Positions 30,068-40,602 of a stretch of 64,000 nucleotides of DNA are shown here, piece after piece. The first letter of the stretch is position 1. Every line of letters begins with the position of its first letter. The stretch covers positions 1,502,501-1,566,500 of the forward strand of contig NZ_VFNX01000001.1 in the NCBI RefSeq assembly GCF_006715785.1. The letters are read 5' to 3'. The stretch is from Streptomyces puniciscabiei (GTDB lineage: Bacteria > Actinomycetota > Actinomycetes > Streptomycetales > Streptomycetaceae). The translations under genes were made by a program, and so were the position numbers. Below the pieces are notes generated by a model. That model saw nothing but the letters and a program-made list of their open reading frames with translations, had not been told where the DNA came from and did no database searches.

Positions 30068-30898
30068 TCAGTAGCCGCCGTGCACCGGTGGATAGCCGTA
30101 GCCGGCGGCCGGGGCCTGAGGCTGGGGGGCCACCTGTAGTTGCGGCTGGGGCGCCGCCGCGTGGGCCTCGCGGTCGTAGAAGGGGCGGGCGTTGGCCCGC
30201 ATCCACATCACGACCGGGTCGTAGTCGTCGGTCATCGCGACCGTGGACACCGGCAGTCCCTCCGGGACCGCGCCGACGGACTGCTGCATCATCGCGCGCA
30301 CCGAGTCGACCGCGGCCGGGGAGGTGTCGTACACGTCCAGGCCGATGGCCAGGTACGGCGCGCCGAGCGCCGGCTGCACCCAGGCGCGGCGCAGCGAGCG
30401 CAGGGCCGGGGTGCGGTGGGCGTTCTGCGCGAGGAGGGCGTAGAACTGCGGGATCTCGATGCCGGGTTCGGTCAGCCGGAGGGGGCCCGCCGGCTGGCGG
30501 TCCAGGCCGGTGGCGATGCGGCGCAGGTCCAGCCAGGGGATGCCGACACCGCCGCCGGGGGCGTGCGGGTTGAGCCAGAGGCCGTAGTGGTCGGGGTAGA
30601 GGGTGCGGGCCACGTCGAGCCCGTCGACGACCTCGTACGACCGGTTCCAGCCGCTGGCCGAGAGCTCCTGGGCGGAGGTGACGCAGGGGGCGTAGTGGAA
30701 GCCGTCGATCTCCATGTTCCCGTACTGGGCGTCCGGGGACCCGGCCTGGCCGTGCCACAGGAGCATCCAGATCTGGCCGGAGGAGGGGGTGGCGAGGGCG
30801 CGGAGCAGGGCCTCGTAGGCGTCGTAGCGGCCGGGGGTGACCTGGCGCAGCGTGTGTTCGACGCCGACGCCGACGCTGCCGCTGTGGCTGGCGCTCAC
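30068..30898 (-). CDS. SseB family protein (copy 2 of tandem pair)
   Basis: A 276-residue protein resembling the enhanced-serine-sensitivity (SseB) family. It has two SseB-like regions: WHGQAGSPDAQYGNMEIDGFHYAPCVTSAQEL and, near the C-terminus, the SseB_C-like block with PAAVDSVRAMMQQSVGAVPEGLPVSTVAM. It ends in a Pro/Gln/Tyr-rich tail (GYGYPPVHGGY). The biochemical function is unknown; SseB overexpression alters serine sensitivity in E. coli. A paralogue precedes it 155 bp upstream, and serine/glycine genes lie nearby. Confidence 0.78.
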   Translation of the reverse strand: MSASHSGSVGVGVEHTLRQVTPGRYDAYEALLRALATPSSGQIWMLLWHGQAGSPDAQYGNMEIDGFHYAPCVTSAQELSASGWNRSYEVVDGLDVARTLYPDHYGLWLNPHAPGGGVGIPWLDLRRIATGLDRQPAGPLRLTEPGIEIPQFYALLAQNAHRTPALRSLRRAWVQPALGAPYLAIGLDVYDTSPAAVDSVRAMMQQSVGAVPEGLPVSTVAMTDDYDPVVMWMRANARPFYDREAHAAAPQPQLQVAPQPQAPAAGYGYPPVHGGY

Positions 30899-31053
30899 CT
30901 GTCGTGCCCTTCTCTTTTTCGTGCCCCGCGTTTTGGAGACAGCTTAAGCGCCCAGTGGCTCGGGGCCTTCTGTTCGTGCGCGGGTGCGGGTCGTCCGTGG
31001 TTGGTCGCGCGGTTCCCCGCGCCCCTCAGGTCCGCCGCCCTCCGGCCTGCTGA

Positions 31054-31845
31054 TCAGTGACCGTACTGATGGAACGGCCGCACGTTCGACCTCAGCCATT
31101 CGGCCACCGGGTCGTCCGTCACGTCCAGCAGGACCAGGTTGACCGGCCACTTGACCGGGACTTTGCCGAGGGCCCTGCCGAGGGCCTGCATGGGGACGGC
31201 GCGCAGGTCGCCCTCCCACTGGGAGAGTTCGACGCCGACGAACATGACCGGGTCGTCCGTCTCTATGGCGGCCAGGCAGCGGCGGGCGGTGAGGACCACG
31301 CCGGTCTCGGCGAACTCGGCGGACGCGGCGGCGAGGAAGTCGATCGGGTCCTCCTGCCAGTCGGGCTCGAAGAGGCGGACCCGGGCGCCGGTGTTCGGGC
31401 CGTCCAGCGGGGTACGGCCGGCCCGGCACAGCTCGGCCACCGCCGCGGGCGGGAGCGGGATGCCGACCAGCGCGTCGGGGTTCACCGCGATGCCGACCTG
31501 CGGGGGCAGTCCGCGGGCGAAATCCACGGCCGGGGCGATGGTGTACGCCATGTGGGAGCCGGCCGCCTGGCGCAGCTGCTCCTCGGAGCTGAACACCGGG
31601 ACGTACACCTGGCCCCCGATGTCCAGGGTGGGCAGGTCGAGCGGGCCGCTGTCCGGGCCGCCGCCGTTGGGCAGCGGGATCCACAGCAGGCTCCGGCCCA
31701 GCACCTCGATGATCCGGCCGGCCGCTGCGGGTATGCCGAGGGAGGCCGAGAGCACCTCCTCCAGCTCGTTGCCGGGCCAGCCGCCGTGCGGCTGGGGGTG
31801 CGCCTGTGCCGGGAAGTCCGCGGGAAGGTCCGCCGGGAAGTCCAT
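31054..31845 (-). CDS. SseB family protein (copy 1 of tandem pair)
   Basis: A 263-residue SseB-type protein. NELEEVLSASLGIPAAAGRIIEVL opens the N-terminal domain, followed by LDIGGQVYVPVFSSEEQLRQA, which is the family hallmark, then FEPDWQEDPIDFLAAASAEFAET and ALGKVPVKWPVNLVLLDV of the C-terminal domain. It is paralogous to the downstream gene at 30068-30898; the two share the V(R/K)xFxxxxxH-like ends only loosely. It lies upstream of, and on the same strand as, its paralogue, close to the glycine cleavage genes. Confidence 0.82.
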   Translation of the reverse strand: MDFPADLPADFPAQAHPQPHGGWPGNELEEVLSASLGIPAAAGRIIEVLGRSLLWIPLPNGGGPDSGPLDLPTLDIGGQVYVPVFSSEEQLRQAAGSHMAYTIAPAVDFARGLPPQVGIAVNPDALVGIPLPPAAVAELCRAGRTPLDGPNTGARVRLFEPDWQEDPIDFLAAASAEFAETGVVLTARRCLAAIETDDPVMFVGVELSQWEGDLRAVPMQALGRALGKVPVKWPVNLVLLDVTDDPVAEWLRSNVRPFHQYGH

Positions 31846-31887
31846 CTGCCTACCGCCTGCTGGGAACCACTGCTGTGACCATGAAGG

Positions 31888-32556
31888 CTATCGGGTGGCT
31901 GTGACAGTGTCCGACCCCGTGAACCCGATCCGGTGCAGGGCGTCCGCCGCCGGGCGGTCCAGCAGGATCGCCGAGCCGCAGCCCGCGGGCAGCTCGCTCC
32001 GTTCGACCGCGGCCAGCAGCCGGGCGGTCGTACGGCGGTGGCGGCGGAAGGCGTAGGAGGAGACGGCCCGGCCGCGCTCGTGCTGGCCCTCGCGGGCGGC
32101 CTTGGGGGTGACGTCGAGCAGGAGCAGGTGGAGGGTGCCGCCGCGGCGCCGTGCCTCGCGGGCGAGCCAGGCGCGCACCCAGGGCTGGGTGCCGCAGTCG
32201 TGCACGACGACGCCCTCCCCGGTGCGCAGCGCGCGGCGCAGGCCGGCGTAGTGGGCGAGGCGGACCAGCGGCCGGTAGCAGGCGTAGGGCAGGAATCGGG
32301 GGGCGCGGGCGTCCCAGCGGTCCCGGGTGTCCTGGGAGTCGATACGGCCGCCCGGGACCGCGCGCCGCATCAGGGTGGACTTGCCGCTGCCGGGCAGACC
32401 GGTGATCACGACCAGGTCGCGGGGGCCGAAGACCAGGGCGCGCGGGCCGCGGCCGGCGCGCTCGCGCAGGTCGCGGACGACCGGGAGCGGGGCGGGGCGC
32501 TGCCTCGGCACCGCGATGCCGGTCGTGACGGTGGCGTACACCGGGGTCCTGTTCAC
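31888..32556 (-). CDS. P-loop AAA-type ATPase/kinase
   Basis: A 222-residue P-loop protein. Walker A is ITGLPGSGKSTLMRR at about residues 48-62. The sequence then follows the small-kinase pattern of zeta-toxin/AAA_33 proteins: DSQDTRDRW, GEGVVVHDCGTQPWVRAWLAREA and HLLLLDVTPKAAREGQHERGR, where an Arg-rich lid is visible. A phosphotransferase role is possible; the substrate is unknown. The GTG at 32556 has GGGGAGGA upstream. It is divergent from the glycine riboswitch-gcvT unit. Confidence 0.8.
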   Translation of the reverse strand: MNRTPVYATVTTGIAVPRQRPAPLPVVRDLRERAGRGPRALVFGPRDLVVITGLPGSGKSTLMRRAVPGGRIDSQDTRDRWDARAPRFLPYACYRPLVRLAHYAGLRRALRTGEGVVVHDCGTQPWVRAWLAREARRRGGTLHLLLLDVTPKAAREGQHERGRAVSSYAFRRHRRTTARLLAAVERSELPAGCGSAILLDRPAADALHRIGFTGSDTVTATR

Positions 32557-32662
32557 CGTGATCGTCCTCCCCTGTCTGCTCGGCAATCTTCATTCCCGCG
32601 ATACGTAAAGAGAAGGTAATGGACGGTGTCGGTGGCGGGGTCCGCGTCCTGCCACAGGTCGG

Positions 32663-32691
32663 TTACAAAAGCCCGCTCGCCGTGCAATGAT
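32663..32691 (+). promoter_or_regulatory. candidate promoter of the glycine riboswitch transcript
   Basis: TTACAA (32663-32668) and AATGAT (32686-32691) are separated by 17 bp, about 35 bp before the first aptamer. They are the best match to a housekeeping promoter in this GC-rich gap, but the assignment is visual only. Confidence 0.35.
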
Positions 32692-32724
32692 GTGGCCGCC
32701 AACTGCATACCGGCCGCTTGAATC

Positions 32725-32935
32725 CGCGCGGGAGAGTTCCCAGCAGTCTTCGCTGGGACGCCGAAGGAGCAAGTCCCTCCCTTGAATCTCTCAGGCCCCG
32801 TTACCGCGCGGGCGAGGCACATCTGAAAAGCGGGCCGCTGCGACAGTGGCTCCACCCAAGGTGCAAGCCGTGATCGCCCCCGTGGCGGTCCTGGCGAACC
32901 TCTCAGGTTCCGATGACAGATGGGGAGGAACGTTC
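32725..32935 (+). ncRNA. tandem glycine riboswitch (two aptamers) upstream of gcvT
   Basis: Aptamer 1 runs about 32725-32810. CGCGCGGGAGAG opens P1, with GCCGAAGGAGCAAGTCC and TTGAATCTCTCAGGC, and CCGCGCG closes the stem. Aptamer 2 follows after a short linker (about 32814-32935), with CACCCAAGGTGCAAGCC, then AACCTCTCAGGTTCCGATGACAGATGGGGAGG. The GGAG/CTCTCAGG elements are the conserved glycine-binding core, present twice. The gene it precedes, gcvT, starts at 32969. Glycine binding is expected to switch on the glycine cleavage operon. Confidence 0.93.
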
Positions 32936-32968
32936 CTCGCCTGTCATTCCCTGGGAGACGACCGACCG

Positions 32969-34087
32969 ATGAGCAGTACCGAACTCCGTCACACCGCGCT
33001 GGATGCACTGCATCGCGCGCTCGGTGCGACGATGACCGACTTCGCCGGCTGGGACATGCCGCTGCGCTACGGCTCCGAGCGCGACGAGCACATCGCCGTG
33101 CGGACGAAGGCGGGTCTCTTCGACCTCTCCCACATGGGCGAGATCACCGTGACCGGCGACGCGGCGGCCGCGTTCCTCAACCACGCCCTGGTCGGCAACA
33201 TCGCCTCCGTCGGCGTCGGCCGCGCCCGCTACACCATGATCTGCCGGGCGGACGGCGGCATCCTGGACGACCTGATCGTCTACCGGCTCGCCGAGACCGA
33301 GTACCTGGTCGTCGCCAACGCCTCCAACGCCCAGGTGGTGCTGGACGCCCTCGTCGAGCGTTCCGCCGGCTTCGACGCCGAGGTGCGCGACGACCGGGAC
33401 GCGTACGCGCTGATCGCCGTCCAGGGGCCGGAGTCCCCCGGCATCCTGAAGTCCCTCACCGACGCCGACCTCGACGGCCTGAAGTACTACGCCGGCCTGC
33501 CCGGCACGGTCGCCGGCGTCCCGGCCCTGATCGCCCGCACCGGATACACCGGCGAGGACGGCTTCGAGCTGTTCGTGAGGCCCGAGCACGCGGTCGAGCT
33601 GTGGCAGGCGCTGACCAGGGCCGGCGAGGGCGTCGGCCTGGTCCCGTGCGGCCTGTCCTGCCGGGACACCCTGCGCCTGGAGGCGGGCATGCCGCTGTAC
33701 GGGCACGAGCTGACCACCGCGCTCACCCCCTTCGACGCCGGGCTCGGCCGGGTGGTGAAGTTCGACAAGGAGGGCGACTTCGTGGGGCGCGAGGCGCTCC
33801 AGGAGGCCGCCGCCAAGGCCCAGGAGAACCCGCCGCGGGTGCTCGTCGGTCTGGTCGCCGAGGGCCGCCGGGTGCCGCGCGCCGGGTACGCCGTCGTCGC
33901 CGGCGGCGAGGTGATCGGCGAGGTCACCTCCGGCGCCCCCTCCCCCACCCTGGGCAAGCCGATCGCCATGGCCTACGTCGACGCGGCGCACGCCGCGCCG
34001 GGCACCGAGGGCGTCGGCGTGGACATCCGGGGCAGCCACGAGCCGTACGAGGTCGTGGCTCTGCCCTTCTACAAGCGCCAGAAGTAG
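32969..34087 (+). CDS. gcvT: glycine cleavage system aminomethyltransferase (T protein)
   Basis: A 372-residue T protein. It transfers the aminomethyl carbon from lipoylated GcvH to tetrahydrofolate, releasing ammonia. The N-terminus has [23 protein letters not shown] and FDLSHMGEI; the C-terminal half has [16 protein letters not shown], and [21 protein letters not shown] is typical. I use the ATG at 32969 ([11 protein letters not shown]), directly after the riboswitch; an apparent upstream extension would read through the aptamer. gcvH follows 109 bp later. gcvP is not in this window. Confidence 0.96.
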   Translation: MSSTELRHTALDALHRALGATMTDFAGWDMPLRYGSERDEHIAVRTKAGLFDLSHMGEITVTGDAAAAFLNHALVGNIASVGVGRARYTMICRADGGILDDLIVYRLAETEYLVVANASNAQVVLDALVERSAGFDAEVRDDRDAYALIAVQGPESPGILKSLTDADLDGLKYYAGLPGTVAGVPALIARTGYTGEDGFELFVRPEHAVELWQALTRAGEGVGLVPCGLSCRDTLRLEAGMPLYGHELTTALTPFDAGLGRVVKFDKEGDFVGREALQEAAAKAQENPPRVLVGLVAEGRRVPRAGYAVVAGGEVIGEVTSGAPSPTLGKPIAMAYVDAAHAAPGTEGVGVDIRGSHEPYEVVALPFYKRQK

Positions 34088-34125
34088 ACACTGGGCGAGG
34101 TCCCCGTGTGACCCCGCGCACGTTT

Positions 34126-34142
34126 CCGCTGCTCAGCAGCGG
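34126..34142 (+). terminator. small hairpin between gcvT and gcvH
   Basis: CCGCTG, loop CTCAG, CAGCGG: a 6-bp stem in the 109-bp gcvT-gcvH spacer, without a U-tract. It may trim expression between the genes rather than end transcription. Confidence 0.35.
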
Positions 34143-34196
34143 CTTCAGCAGTCCCCCTGTCATCAGTACTCCCGCGCGTACAGGAGAATTCAGGCC

Positions 34197-34574
34197 ATGA
34201 GCAACCCCCAGCAGCTGCGCTACAGCAAGGAGCACGAGTGGCTGTCGCCCGCCGAGGACGGCGTGTCGACGGTCGGCATCACCGAGTTCGCGGCCAACGC
34301 GCTCGGCGATGTCGTCTACGCCCAGCTCCCCGAGGTCGGCTCCACGGTGACCGCGGGCGAGACCTGCGGCGAGCTGGAGTCGACCAAGTCGGTCTCCGAC
34401 CTGTACTCGCCGGTCAGCGGTGAGATCACCGAGATCAACGAGGACGTCGTCAACGACCCGTCGCTGGTGAACTCGGCCCCCTTCGAGGGCGGCTGGCTGT
34501 TCAAGGTGCGCGTCACGGAGGAGCCGGCCGACCTGCTCTCCGCCGACGAGTACACCGCCCAGAACGCCGGCTGA
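34197..34574 (+). CDS. gcvH: glycine cleavage system H protein
   Basis: A 125-residue lipoyl carrier that shuttles the aminomethyl group between the P, T and L proteins. The lipoylation Lys lies in [18 protein letters not shown] at about residue 62, and the YSKEHEWL N-terminus and [14 protein letters not shown]-terminal block are standard. The ATG at 34197 follows ACAGGAG. The glyA start is 14 nt after its stop, so the two are co-transcribed. Confidence 0.97.
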   Translation: MSNPQQLRYSKEHEWLSPAEDGVSTVGITEFAANALGDVVYAQLPEVGSTVTAGETCGELESTKSVSDLYSPVSGEITEINEDVVNDPSLVNSAPFEGGWLFKVRVTEEPADLLSADEYTAQNAG

Positions 34575-34588
34575 GGAGTCGTGGCCGT

Positions 34589-35872
34589 ATGACCGTCCTG
34601 AACACGTCCCTGCACGAGCTGGACCCGGAGATCGCCGCCGCGGTCGACGCCGAGCTCGGCCGCCAGCAGTCCACGCTGGAGATGATCGCCTCCGAGAACT
34701 TCGCGCCGCTCGCGGTGATGGAGGCGCAGGGCTCCGTCCTCACCAACAAGTACGCCGAGGGCTACCCGGGCCGCCGCTACTACGGCGGCTGCGAGCACGT
34801 CGACGTCGCCGAGCAGATCGCCATCGACCGGGTCAAGGAGCTGTTCGGCGCCGAGTACGCCAACGTCCAGCCCCACTCCGGCGCCTCCGCCAACCAGGCG
34901 GCCCTGTTCGCGCTCGCCCAGCCCGGGGACACCATCCTCGGCCTGGACCTCGCGCACGGTGGCCACCTGACCCACGGCATGCGCCTGAACTTCTCCGGCA
35001 AGCAGTTCAACGTGGTCGCGTACCACGTGGACGCCGCAACCGGCCTGGTCGACATGGCCGAGGTCGAGCGGCTGGCCAAGGAGCACCGCCCGAAGGTGAT
35101 CATCGCGGGCTGGTCGGCGTACCCGCGCGAGCTGGACTTCGCGGAGTTCCGCCGGATCGCCGACGAGGCCGGCGCCTACCTGTGGGTCGACATGGCGCAC
35201 TTCGCGGGCCTGGTCGCGGCCGGTCTGCACGCCAACCCCGTGCCGTACGCCGACGTGGTGACCTCCACCACGCACAAGACGCTCGGCGGTCCGCGCGGCG
35301 GCATCATCCTGGCCCGCAGCAAGGACTTCGCGAAGAAGCTGAACTCCTCCGTCTTCCCCGGCTTCCAGGGCGGTCCCCTGGAGCACGTGATCGCGGCGAA
35401 GGCGGTCTCCTTCAAGGTCGCGGCCTCGGAGGAGTTCAAGGAGCGCCAGCGTCGTACCGTGGAGGGCGCCCGCATCCTCGCCGAGCGCCTGACGGCGGCG
35501 GACGCCCGTGAGGCCGGGGTGAACGTGCTGTCCGGCGGCACGGACGTGCACCTGATCCTCGTCGACCTGCGCGAGTCCGAGCTGGACGGACAGCAGGCCG
35601 AGGACCGGCTCCACGAGGTCGGCATCACGGTCAACCGCAACGCGGTCCCGAACGACCCGCGGCCCCCGATGGTCACCTCGGGTCTGCGGATCGGCACGCC
35701 CGCCCTCGCCACCCGCGGCTTCACGGCCGAGGACTTCGCCGAGGTCGCGGACGTGATCGCCGAGGCGCTGAAGGCGCCTTCTCCCTTCGGGGCGGCCGAT
35801 GCCGGGGCCCTCAAGGCGCGCGTGAAGGCGCTCGCCGACAAGCACCCGCTGTACCCGGGTCTGAACAAGTAA
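34589..35872 (+). CDS. glyA: serine hydroxymethyltransferase
   Basis: A 427-residue PLP enzyme that interconverts serine and glycine with tetrahydrofolate. It shows [31 protein letters not shown], the PLP Lys in [14 protein letters not shown] and [17 protein letters not shown]. The length is normal for the family. The ATG at 34589 follows GAGGAG. In this operon it regenerates serine from the glycine and methylene-folate handled by the Gcv system. A strong hairpin lies just past its stop. Confidence 0.97.
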   Translation: MTVLNTSLHELDPEIAAAVDAELGRQQSTLEMIASENFAPLAVMEAQGSVLTNKYAEGYPGRRYYGGCEHVDVAEQIAIDRVKELFGAEYANVQPHSGASANQAALFALAQPGDTILGLDLAHGGHLTHGMRLNFSGKQFNVVAYHVDAATGLVDMAEVERLAKEHRPKVIIAGWSAYPRELDFAEFRRIADEAGAYLWVDMAHFAGLVAAGLHANPVPYADVVTSTTHKTLGGPRGGIILARSKDFAKKLNSSVFPGFQGGPLEHVIAAKAVSFKVAASEEFKERQRRTVEGARILAERLTAADAREAGVNVLSGGTDVHLILVDLRESELDGQQAEDRLHEVGITVNRNAVPNDPRPPMVTSGLRIGTPALATRGFTAEDFAEVADVIAEALKAPSPFGAADAGALKARVKALADKHPLYPGLNK

Positions 35873-35885
35873 GTCACCTTTTGCG

Positions 35886-35928
35886 GGGCACCGCGCACAC
35901 TGGAGACCGGAAGGCGTGCGCGGTGCCC
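35886..35928 (+). terminator. 13-bp hairpin between glyA and sdaA
   Basis: GGGCACCGCGCAC (35886-35898) is exactly complementary to GTGCGCGGTGCCC (35916-35928), with a 17-nt loop. It occupies the 101-bp gap between glyA and sdaA and would terminate or attenuate the glycine operon before sdaA. No U-tract follows. Confidence 0.65.
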
Positions 35929-35973
35929 GCACCCCCTGTACCACCCCTGCTTCACCCGTCTTGAGGAGTTCCC

Positions 35974-37341
<1,368 letters not shown>

Positions 37342-37346
37342 CGGTG

Positions 37347-38207
37347 TCAGGTGCGGGCCAGCAGCAGGTCCTCCCCGGTCGACGGGCGCAGGCCGTCGCG
37401 GCGGCCCGAGAAGTAGCGTCCGGCCAGTGAGCTGCCCGGGACGTGCCGTACGTCCCGGAAGCCGGCCTCGCGGGCCATGGCGAGCATCTCGTCCGGGGTG
37501 TAGAAGCTGAGGAACGGCGTGCCGGATGCGCGGGCGCCCGCCTCGCTCGCCCTGAGGCCGGCGCGGTCACGCTCGTCCACGAGGTCTGCCGGCAGCAGGA
37601 AGGTCAGGACGAGCGTCGAGCCGGGTGCCAGCCGGGCGATCCGGCGCAGGGTGGCCGCCGTGGCCGCCTTGGTGAGGTACATGGTGACGCCGATGGAGGC
37701 GACGACCGCCGGGCGGCCGGGATCGAAGCCGGCCTCGGTGAGGCGGTCCGGCCAGGAACCGGCGTCCGTCTCGAAGTCCACCGGCACCAGGTGCAGCCGG
37801 TCGGGGATGCCGTAGCCGAGTTCGGCGAGGCGCCGGCGCTTCCAGTTCTGGGTGGCCGGCTGGTCGATCTCGAAGACGTGCACCCCGGACGCGGTGTCCG
37901 GCCTGCGCTGGGCGAAGGTGTCCAGGCCGGCGCCGAGGAGGACGTACTGTCCGACGCCCCGGTCCGCCTGCTCGACCACCAGGTCCTCGACGAACCGGGC
38001 ACGGGCCACCATGGCGGCCCGGAAACCGCGCGTGGCCTCCGGGTCCATGTCCGGGCGGTCACGCCAGGCCGGACCGGGATCGGCGAGCCGCAGCCCGATC
38101 TCGTCCCGCAGGACGTGCGGCGGCGGATCGACCTGGACGTGCATCGCCCGCCACAGCGCGCAACGCACGGCGGTGTTGTCCGGGACCGCCTCGGTCTCAC
38201 CGGTCAT
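37347..38207 (-). CDS. class I SAM-dependent methyltransferase (TIGR00027/LCMT-like)
   Basis: A 286-residue methyltransferase of the actinobacterial TIGR00027 (leucine carboxyl methyltransferase-like) family. The SAM site is [17 protein letters not shown] (about residue 95), followed by [28 protein letters not shown] and [21 protein letters not shown]. The acceptor is unknown. The ATG at 38207 follows GGAGGGAG. It is the last gene of an RHH-VOC-methyltransferase operon (20-nt gap to the VOC stop) and converges on sdaA. Confidence 0.86.
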   Translation of the reverse strand: MTGETEAVPDNTAVRCALWRAMHVQVDPPPHVLRDEIGLRLADPGPAWRDRPDMDPEATRGFRAAMVARARFVEDLVVEQADRGVGQYVLLGAGLDTFAQRRPDTASGVHVFEIDQPATQNWKRRRLAELGYGIPDRLHLVPVDFETDAGSWPDRLTEAGFDPGRPAVVASIGVTMYLTKAATAATLRRIARLAPGSTLVLTFLLPADLVDERDRAGLRASEAGARASGTPFLSFYTPDEMLAMAREAGFRDVRHVPGSSLAGRYFSGRRDGLRPSTGEDLLLART

Positions 38208-38227
38208 GACACTCCCTCCGGTCGCCG

Positions 38228-38572
38228 TCACTTCGCCGCGGGGGCCTGCAGGCTCCACAGCCGCCCGTCGGGGTCGCGGACCGTCATCAGCCGGGTTCCG
38301 AAGTGGGTGTCCTCGAACGGTGTGACGACCTCGACGGCGGGGTCGGCGCGGAACGCGTCCGCGTCCGGCACCTTCAGCACGATCTGCGTCTGCGGCTCCC
38401 GGTCCTCGGGGACCTCGGCGATGAACACGTACGGGCCGTCGCCGCACCGGAACTGGCCGGAGTTGTGGTCGGTCGCGAACTCCAGGTCGTAGCCGAGGGC
38501 CTGGAAGAACTTCGCCGCCCTGCCCCAGTTGTGGGTCTCCAGGAACACGGCCTCGATGCCTTCGGTCGCCAT
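38228..38572 (-). CDS. VOC family (glyoxalase-like) protein
   Basis: A 114-residue vicinal-oxygen-chelate fold protein: GIEAVFLETHNWGRAAKFFQALGYDLEF opens the first beta-alpha-beta unit and LMTVRDPDGRLWSLQAP closes the second. Possible metal ligands (His in LETHNW, and a late residue) are partly present; a resistance or isomerase role is possible but not shown. The ATG at 38572 comes 1 nt after the TGA of the RHH gene and uses AAGGAG inside that gene's end, so they are coupled. Confidence 0.84.
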   Translation of the reverse strand: MATEGIEAVFLETHNWGRAAKFFQALGYDLEFATDHNSGQFRCGDGPYVFIAEVPEDREPQTQIVLKVPDADAFRADPAVEVVTPFEDTHFGTRLMTVRDPDGRLWSLQAPAAK

Positions 38573-38573
38573 G

Positions 38574-38753
38574 TCAGCTCTCCTTCTCGGTCGACTGCTG
38601 TTCCTGCCCATGGGCGTCGTCGAGGTAGGCACGCAGCGCCTCTGCGACCAGTGCCGACAGCGACATGCCCGACTCGATGGCGCGGTACTTGACCTGCTTG
38701 ATCAGTCCGATCGGCAGGTACACGTTGAACTGCTTGACTTCCTCATCACCCAC
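38574..38753 (-). CDS. small ribbon-helix-helix (CopG/Arc-like) DNA-binding protein
   Basis: A 59-residue ORF: a beta-strand [20 protein letters not shown] followed by helices [21 protein letters not shown], the classic RHH fold seen in CopG and antitoxin repressors, then a polar tail. It starts GTG at 38753 without a clear Shine-Dalgarno and ends 1 nt before the VOC ATG. The three GCTAGC repeats immediately upstream are probably its own operator. No toxin gene is next to it, so a plain autorepressor is as likely as an antitoxin. Confidence 0.75.
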   Translation of the reverse strand: MGDEEVKQFNVYLPIGLIKQVKYRAIESGMSLSALVAEALRAYLDDAHGQEQQSTEKES

Positions 38754-38759
38754 GCTCTG

Positions 38760-38783
38760 ATGCTAGCATGCTAGCATGCTAGC
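38760..38783. promoter_or_regulatory. triple GCTAGC operator upstream of the RHH gene
   Basis: Three exact 8-bp units ATGCTAGC, with palindromic GCTAGC at 38762-38767, 38770-38775 and 38778-38783. They end 6 bp from the RHH start codon. RHH dimers bind such short tandem palindromes cooperatively, so this is a strong autoregulation candidate. Confidence 0.7.
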
Positions 38784-38904
38784 CGCCACCCCCGACGGAC
38801 CGCACGACGGCCGGGAAGTGGCTGATGTTCCTCCGGGGGCTACCGTGCAGTAACCGCTTGCCCCTACGCTGCCGCCAACTCGGCGACAGCGAAGGGGAGT
38901 TGAA

Positions 38905-39942
38905 ATGGGCGCGGTGAGACGGCTGGCGGCACTCGCGGGGGCGGCGGCTCTGCTGATGGCGGGACCGGGCAACGCCCACGCGGCGACGCCGAAGTTCTCC
39001 GAGACGACGGCGATCGGCACGCACAACGCGTACGACAAGTCCAAGTACACGTACTTCGCCCAGGCCTTGGACTCGGGTGCCTCGCTGCTCGAGATCGACG
39101 TCTACGCGGACAGCATCAGCAAGCGCTGGCGGGTGAGCCACAGCAACCCGTTCGGCGACGACAACAACTGCGAGGACGCGAAGACCCCGGGCGAGCTGTA
39201 CAGCAAGAACCGCAACCAGGACTTCGGCAGTTGCCTGGACAACATCGCGGCCTGGAACCAGCTCCACCCCGACCACCCGCCGATCGTCTTCAAGATCGAG
39301 ATGAAGGTCGGCTTCAACAACAACGCCGGGCTCGGCCCCGACGAGTTCGACACGCTCGTCGACCAGAAGCTCGGCGCCAGCGTCTACCGGCCGGCCGACC
39401 TGCTGGGCGGCACCTACAGCACGCTGGACGCGGCCGCCAGGGCCAACGCCTGGCCGTCCCGGGACTCACTCAAGGGCAAGTTCATCTTCGAGGTGATCCC
39501 GGGCACCGTGGAGATGAACAACCCCTTCGACCACTACTGGACCGACCAGGAGTACGGCGACCACCTGCGCGACCTGTACGCGGCCGGGCAGATCTCCCGG
39601 GCCGAGGCCTTCCCGGCGGTGCTGGGCGCGGCGAACGGCGACCCGCGGTCGACCCGCTGGACCTCCGACACCTCGATCCGCCCCTGGTTCGTGTTCTTCG
39701 ACGGCGACGCGGCGACGTACGTCAACAACGGCTACGACACGTCGTTCTACTCCACGAACCACTACATCTCGATCATGACCGACGCCTCCAACGTCTCCCC
39801 GGCCATCTCCTCGACCAACCCCACGGACGCCGAAGTCGCCGCCCGGCTGGCCCTGCTGGCCAAGGACCACGCGAGCATCATCACCTCGGACTGGTCGGCG
39901 AAGTCGGCTTCGGTCCTCAGTTCGGTGGTCACCCGGAGCTGA
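38905..39942 (+). CDS. secreted Ca2+-dependent PI-PLC-like phosphodiesterase
   Basis: A 345-residue exported protein of the PI-PLC-C1 (calcium-dependent phosphoinositide phospholipase C-like) group. The signal peptide is residues 1-26 (AALLMAGPGNAHAA). The catalytic TIM-barrel begins FSETTAIGTHNAYDKS, containing the general-acid His, then SLLEIDVYAD (Ca ligands), WRVSHSNPFGDDNNCED with the second His, and PIVFKIEMK. The bacterial substrate is unknown. The ATG at 38905 has AAGGGGAG. It stands alone and may act on lipids outside the cell. Confidence 0.85.
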   Translation: MGAVRRLAALAGAAALLMAGPGNAHAATPKFSETTAIGTHNAYDKSKYTYFAQALDSGASLLEIDVYADSISKRWRVSHSNPFGDDNNCEDAKTPGELYSKNRNQDFGSCLDNIAAWNQLHPDHPPIVFKIEMKVGFNNNAGLGPDEFDTLVDQKLGASVYRPADLLGGTYSTLDAAARANAWPSRDSLKGKFIFEVIPGTVEMNNPFDHYWTDQEYGDHLRDLYAAGQISRAEAFPAVLGAANGDPRSTRWTSDTSIRPWFVFFDGDAATYVNNGYDTSFYSTNHYISIMTDASNVSPAISSTNPTDAEVAARLALLAKDHASIITSDWSAKSASVLSSVVTRS

Positions 39943-40036
39943 CGTTCCAGCGTCCGGGACGGATCGGGCGTGCCATCGTGGGGCATCACTCAACCAGCAG
40001 CTCCTTTCCCCCACCGGCACCTCGAGGAGTCCCCAC

Positions 40037-40591
40037 ATGCTCCGCGGCATCGACGTCAGCGCGTACCAGTCGTCCTCGTACGACACGAGCGGCCTCTCCT
40101 TCGCCTTCATCAAGGCGACGGAGGGCCGTTCGTACGTCAACCCCCACGCCACGGCCCAGGCGAAGACCGCCCGCGACGCCGGCCTGGTCGTCGGCTTCTA
40201 CCACTTCCTGTGGCCGGGCAACCTCACCGCCCAGGCCGAGCACTTCGTGACCGCCGCCCCGTCGAGGGCGGGTGACATCCTCGCCGTCGACTGGGAGACC
40301 ACCGGCGACGGCACCCACGCGAGCAACGCGGAGAAGGACACCTTCATCAAGAAGGTGAAGGCCCTGCGGCCCACCCACCGGGTCGTCCTGTACTGCAACC
40401 GCGACTTCTGGCTGAACACCGACCACACGTCCTACGCCGGCGACGGCCTCTGGATCGCCGACTACGTCACCGCGGGCCACCCCCGCATCAAGGCGAAGTG
40501 GCTGTTCCACCAGTACACGAGCGAGCCGCACGACAAGGACGTGGCGAACTTCGCCAGCAAGGCCGCGCTGAAGGAGTGGGCCACGCGGTAG
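40037..40591 (+). CDS. GH25 family lysozyme
   Basis: A 184-residue glycoside hydrolase family 25 muramidase. The family core is MLRGIDVSAYQS (catalytic-region Asp), FAFIKATEG, VGFYHFLWPGN and ILAVDWETTG (catalytic Asp/Glu), ending LFHQYTSEP. No signal peptide or cell-wall binding domain is present, so export would need another route or the protein acts after lysis. The ATG at 40037 follows GAGGAG. It converges on the next gene with an 11-bp gap. Confidence 0.9.
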   Translation: MLRGIDVSAYQSSSYDTSGLSFAFIKATEGRSYVNPHATAQAKTARDAGLVVGFYHFLWPGNLTAQAEHFVTAAPSRAGDILAVDWETTGDGTHASNAEKDTFIKKVKALRPTHRVVLYCNRDFWLNTDHTSYAGDGLWIADYVTAGHPRIKAKWLFHQYTSEPHDKDVANFASKAALKEWATR

Positions 40592-40602
40592 GGCCGGGAC
40601 GG

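Noticed and set aside
32846..32968. N-terminal extension of gcvT through the glycine riboswitch
   Set aside because: The extension translates the aptamer; the family start and riboswitch position both support the ATG at 32969.
38574..38753. RHH gene as the antitoxin of a toxin-antitoxin pair
   Set aside because: The downstream coupled gene is a VOC-fold protein and the next a methyltransferase; neither resembles a known toxin.
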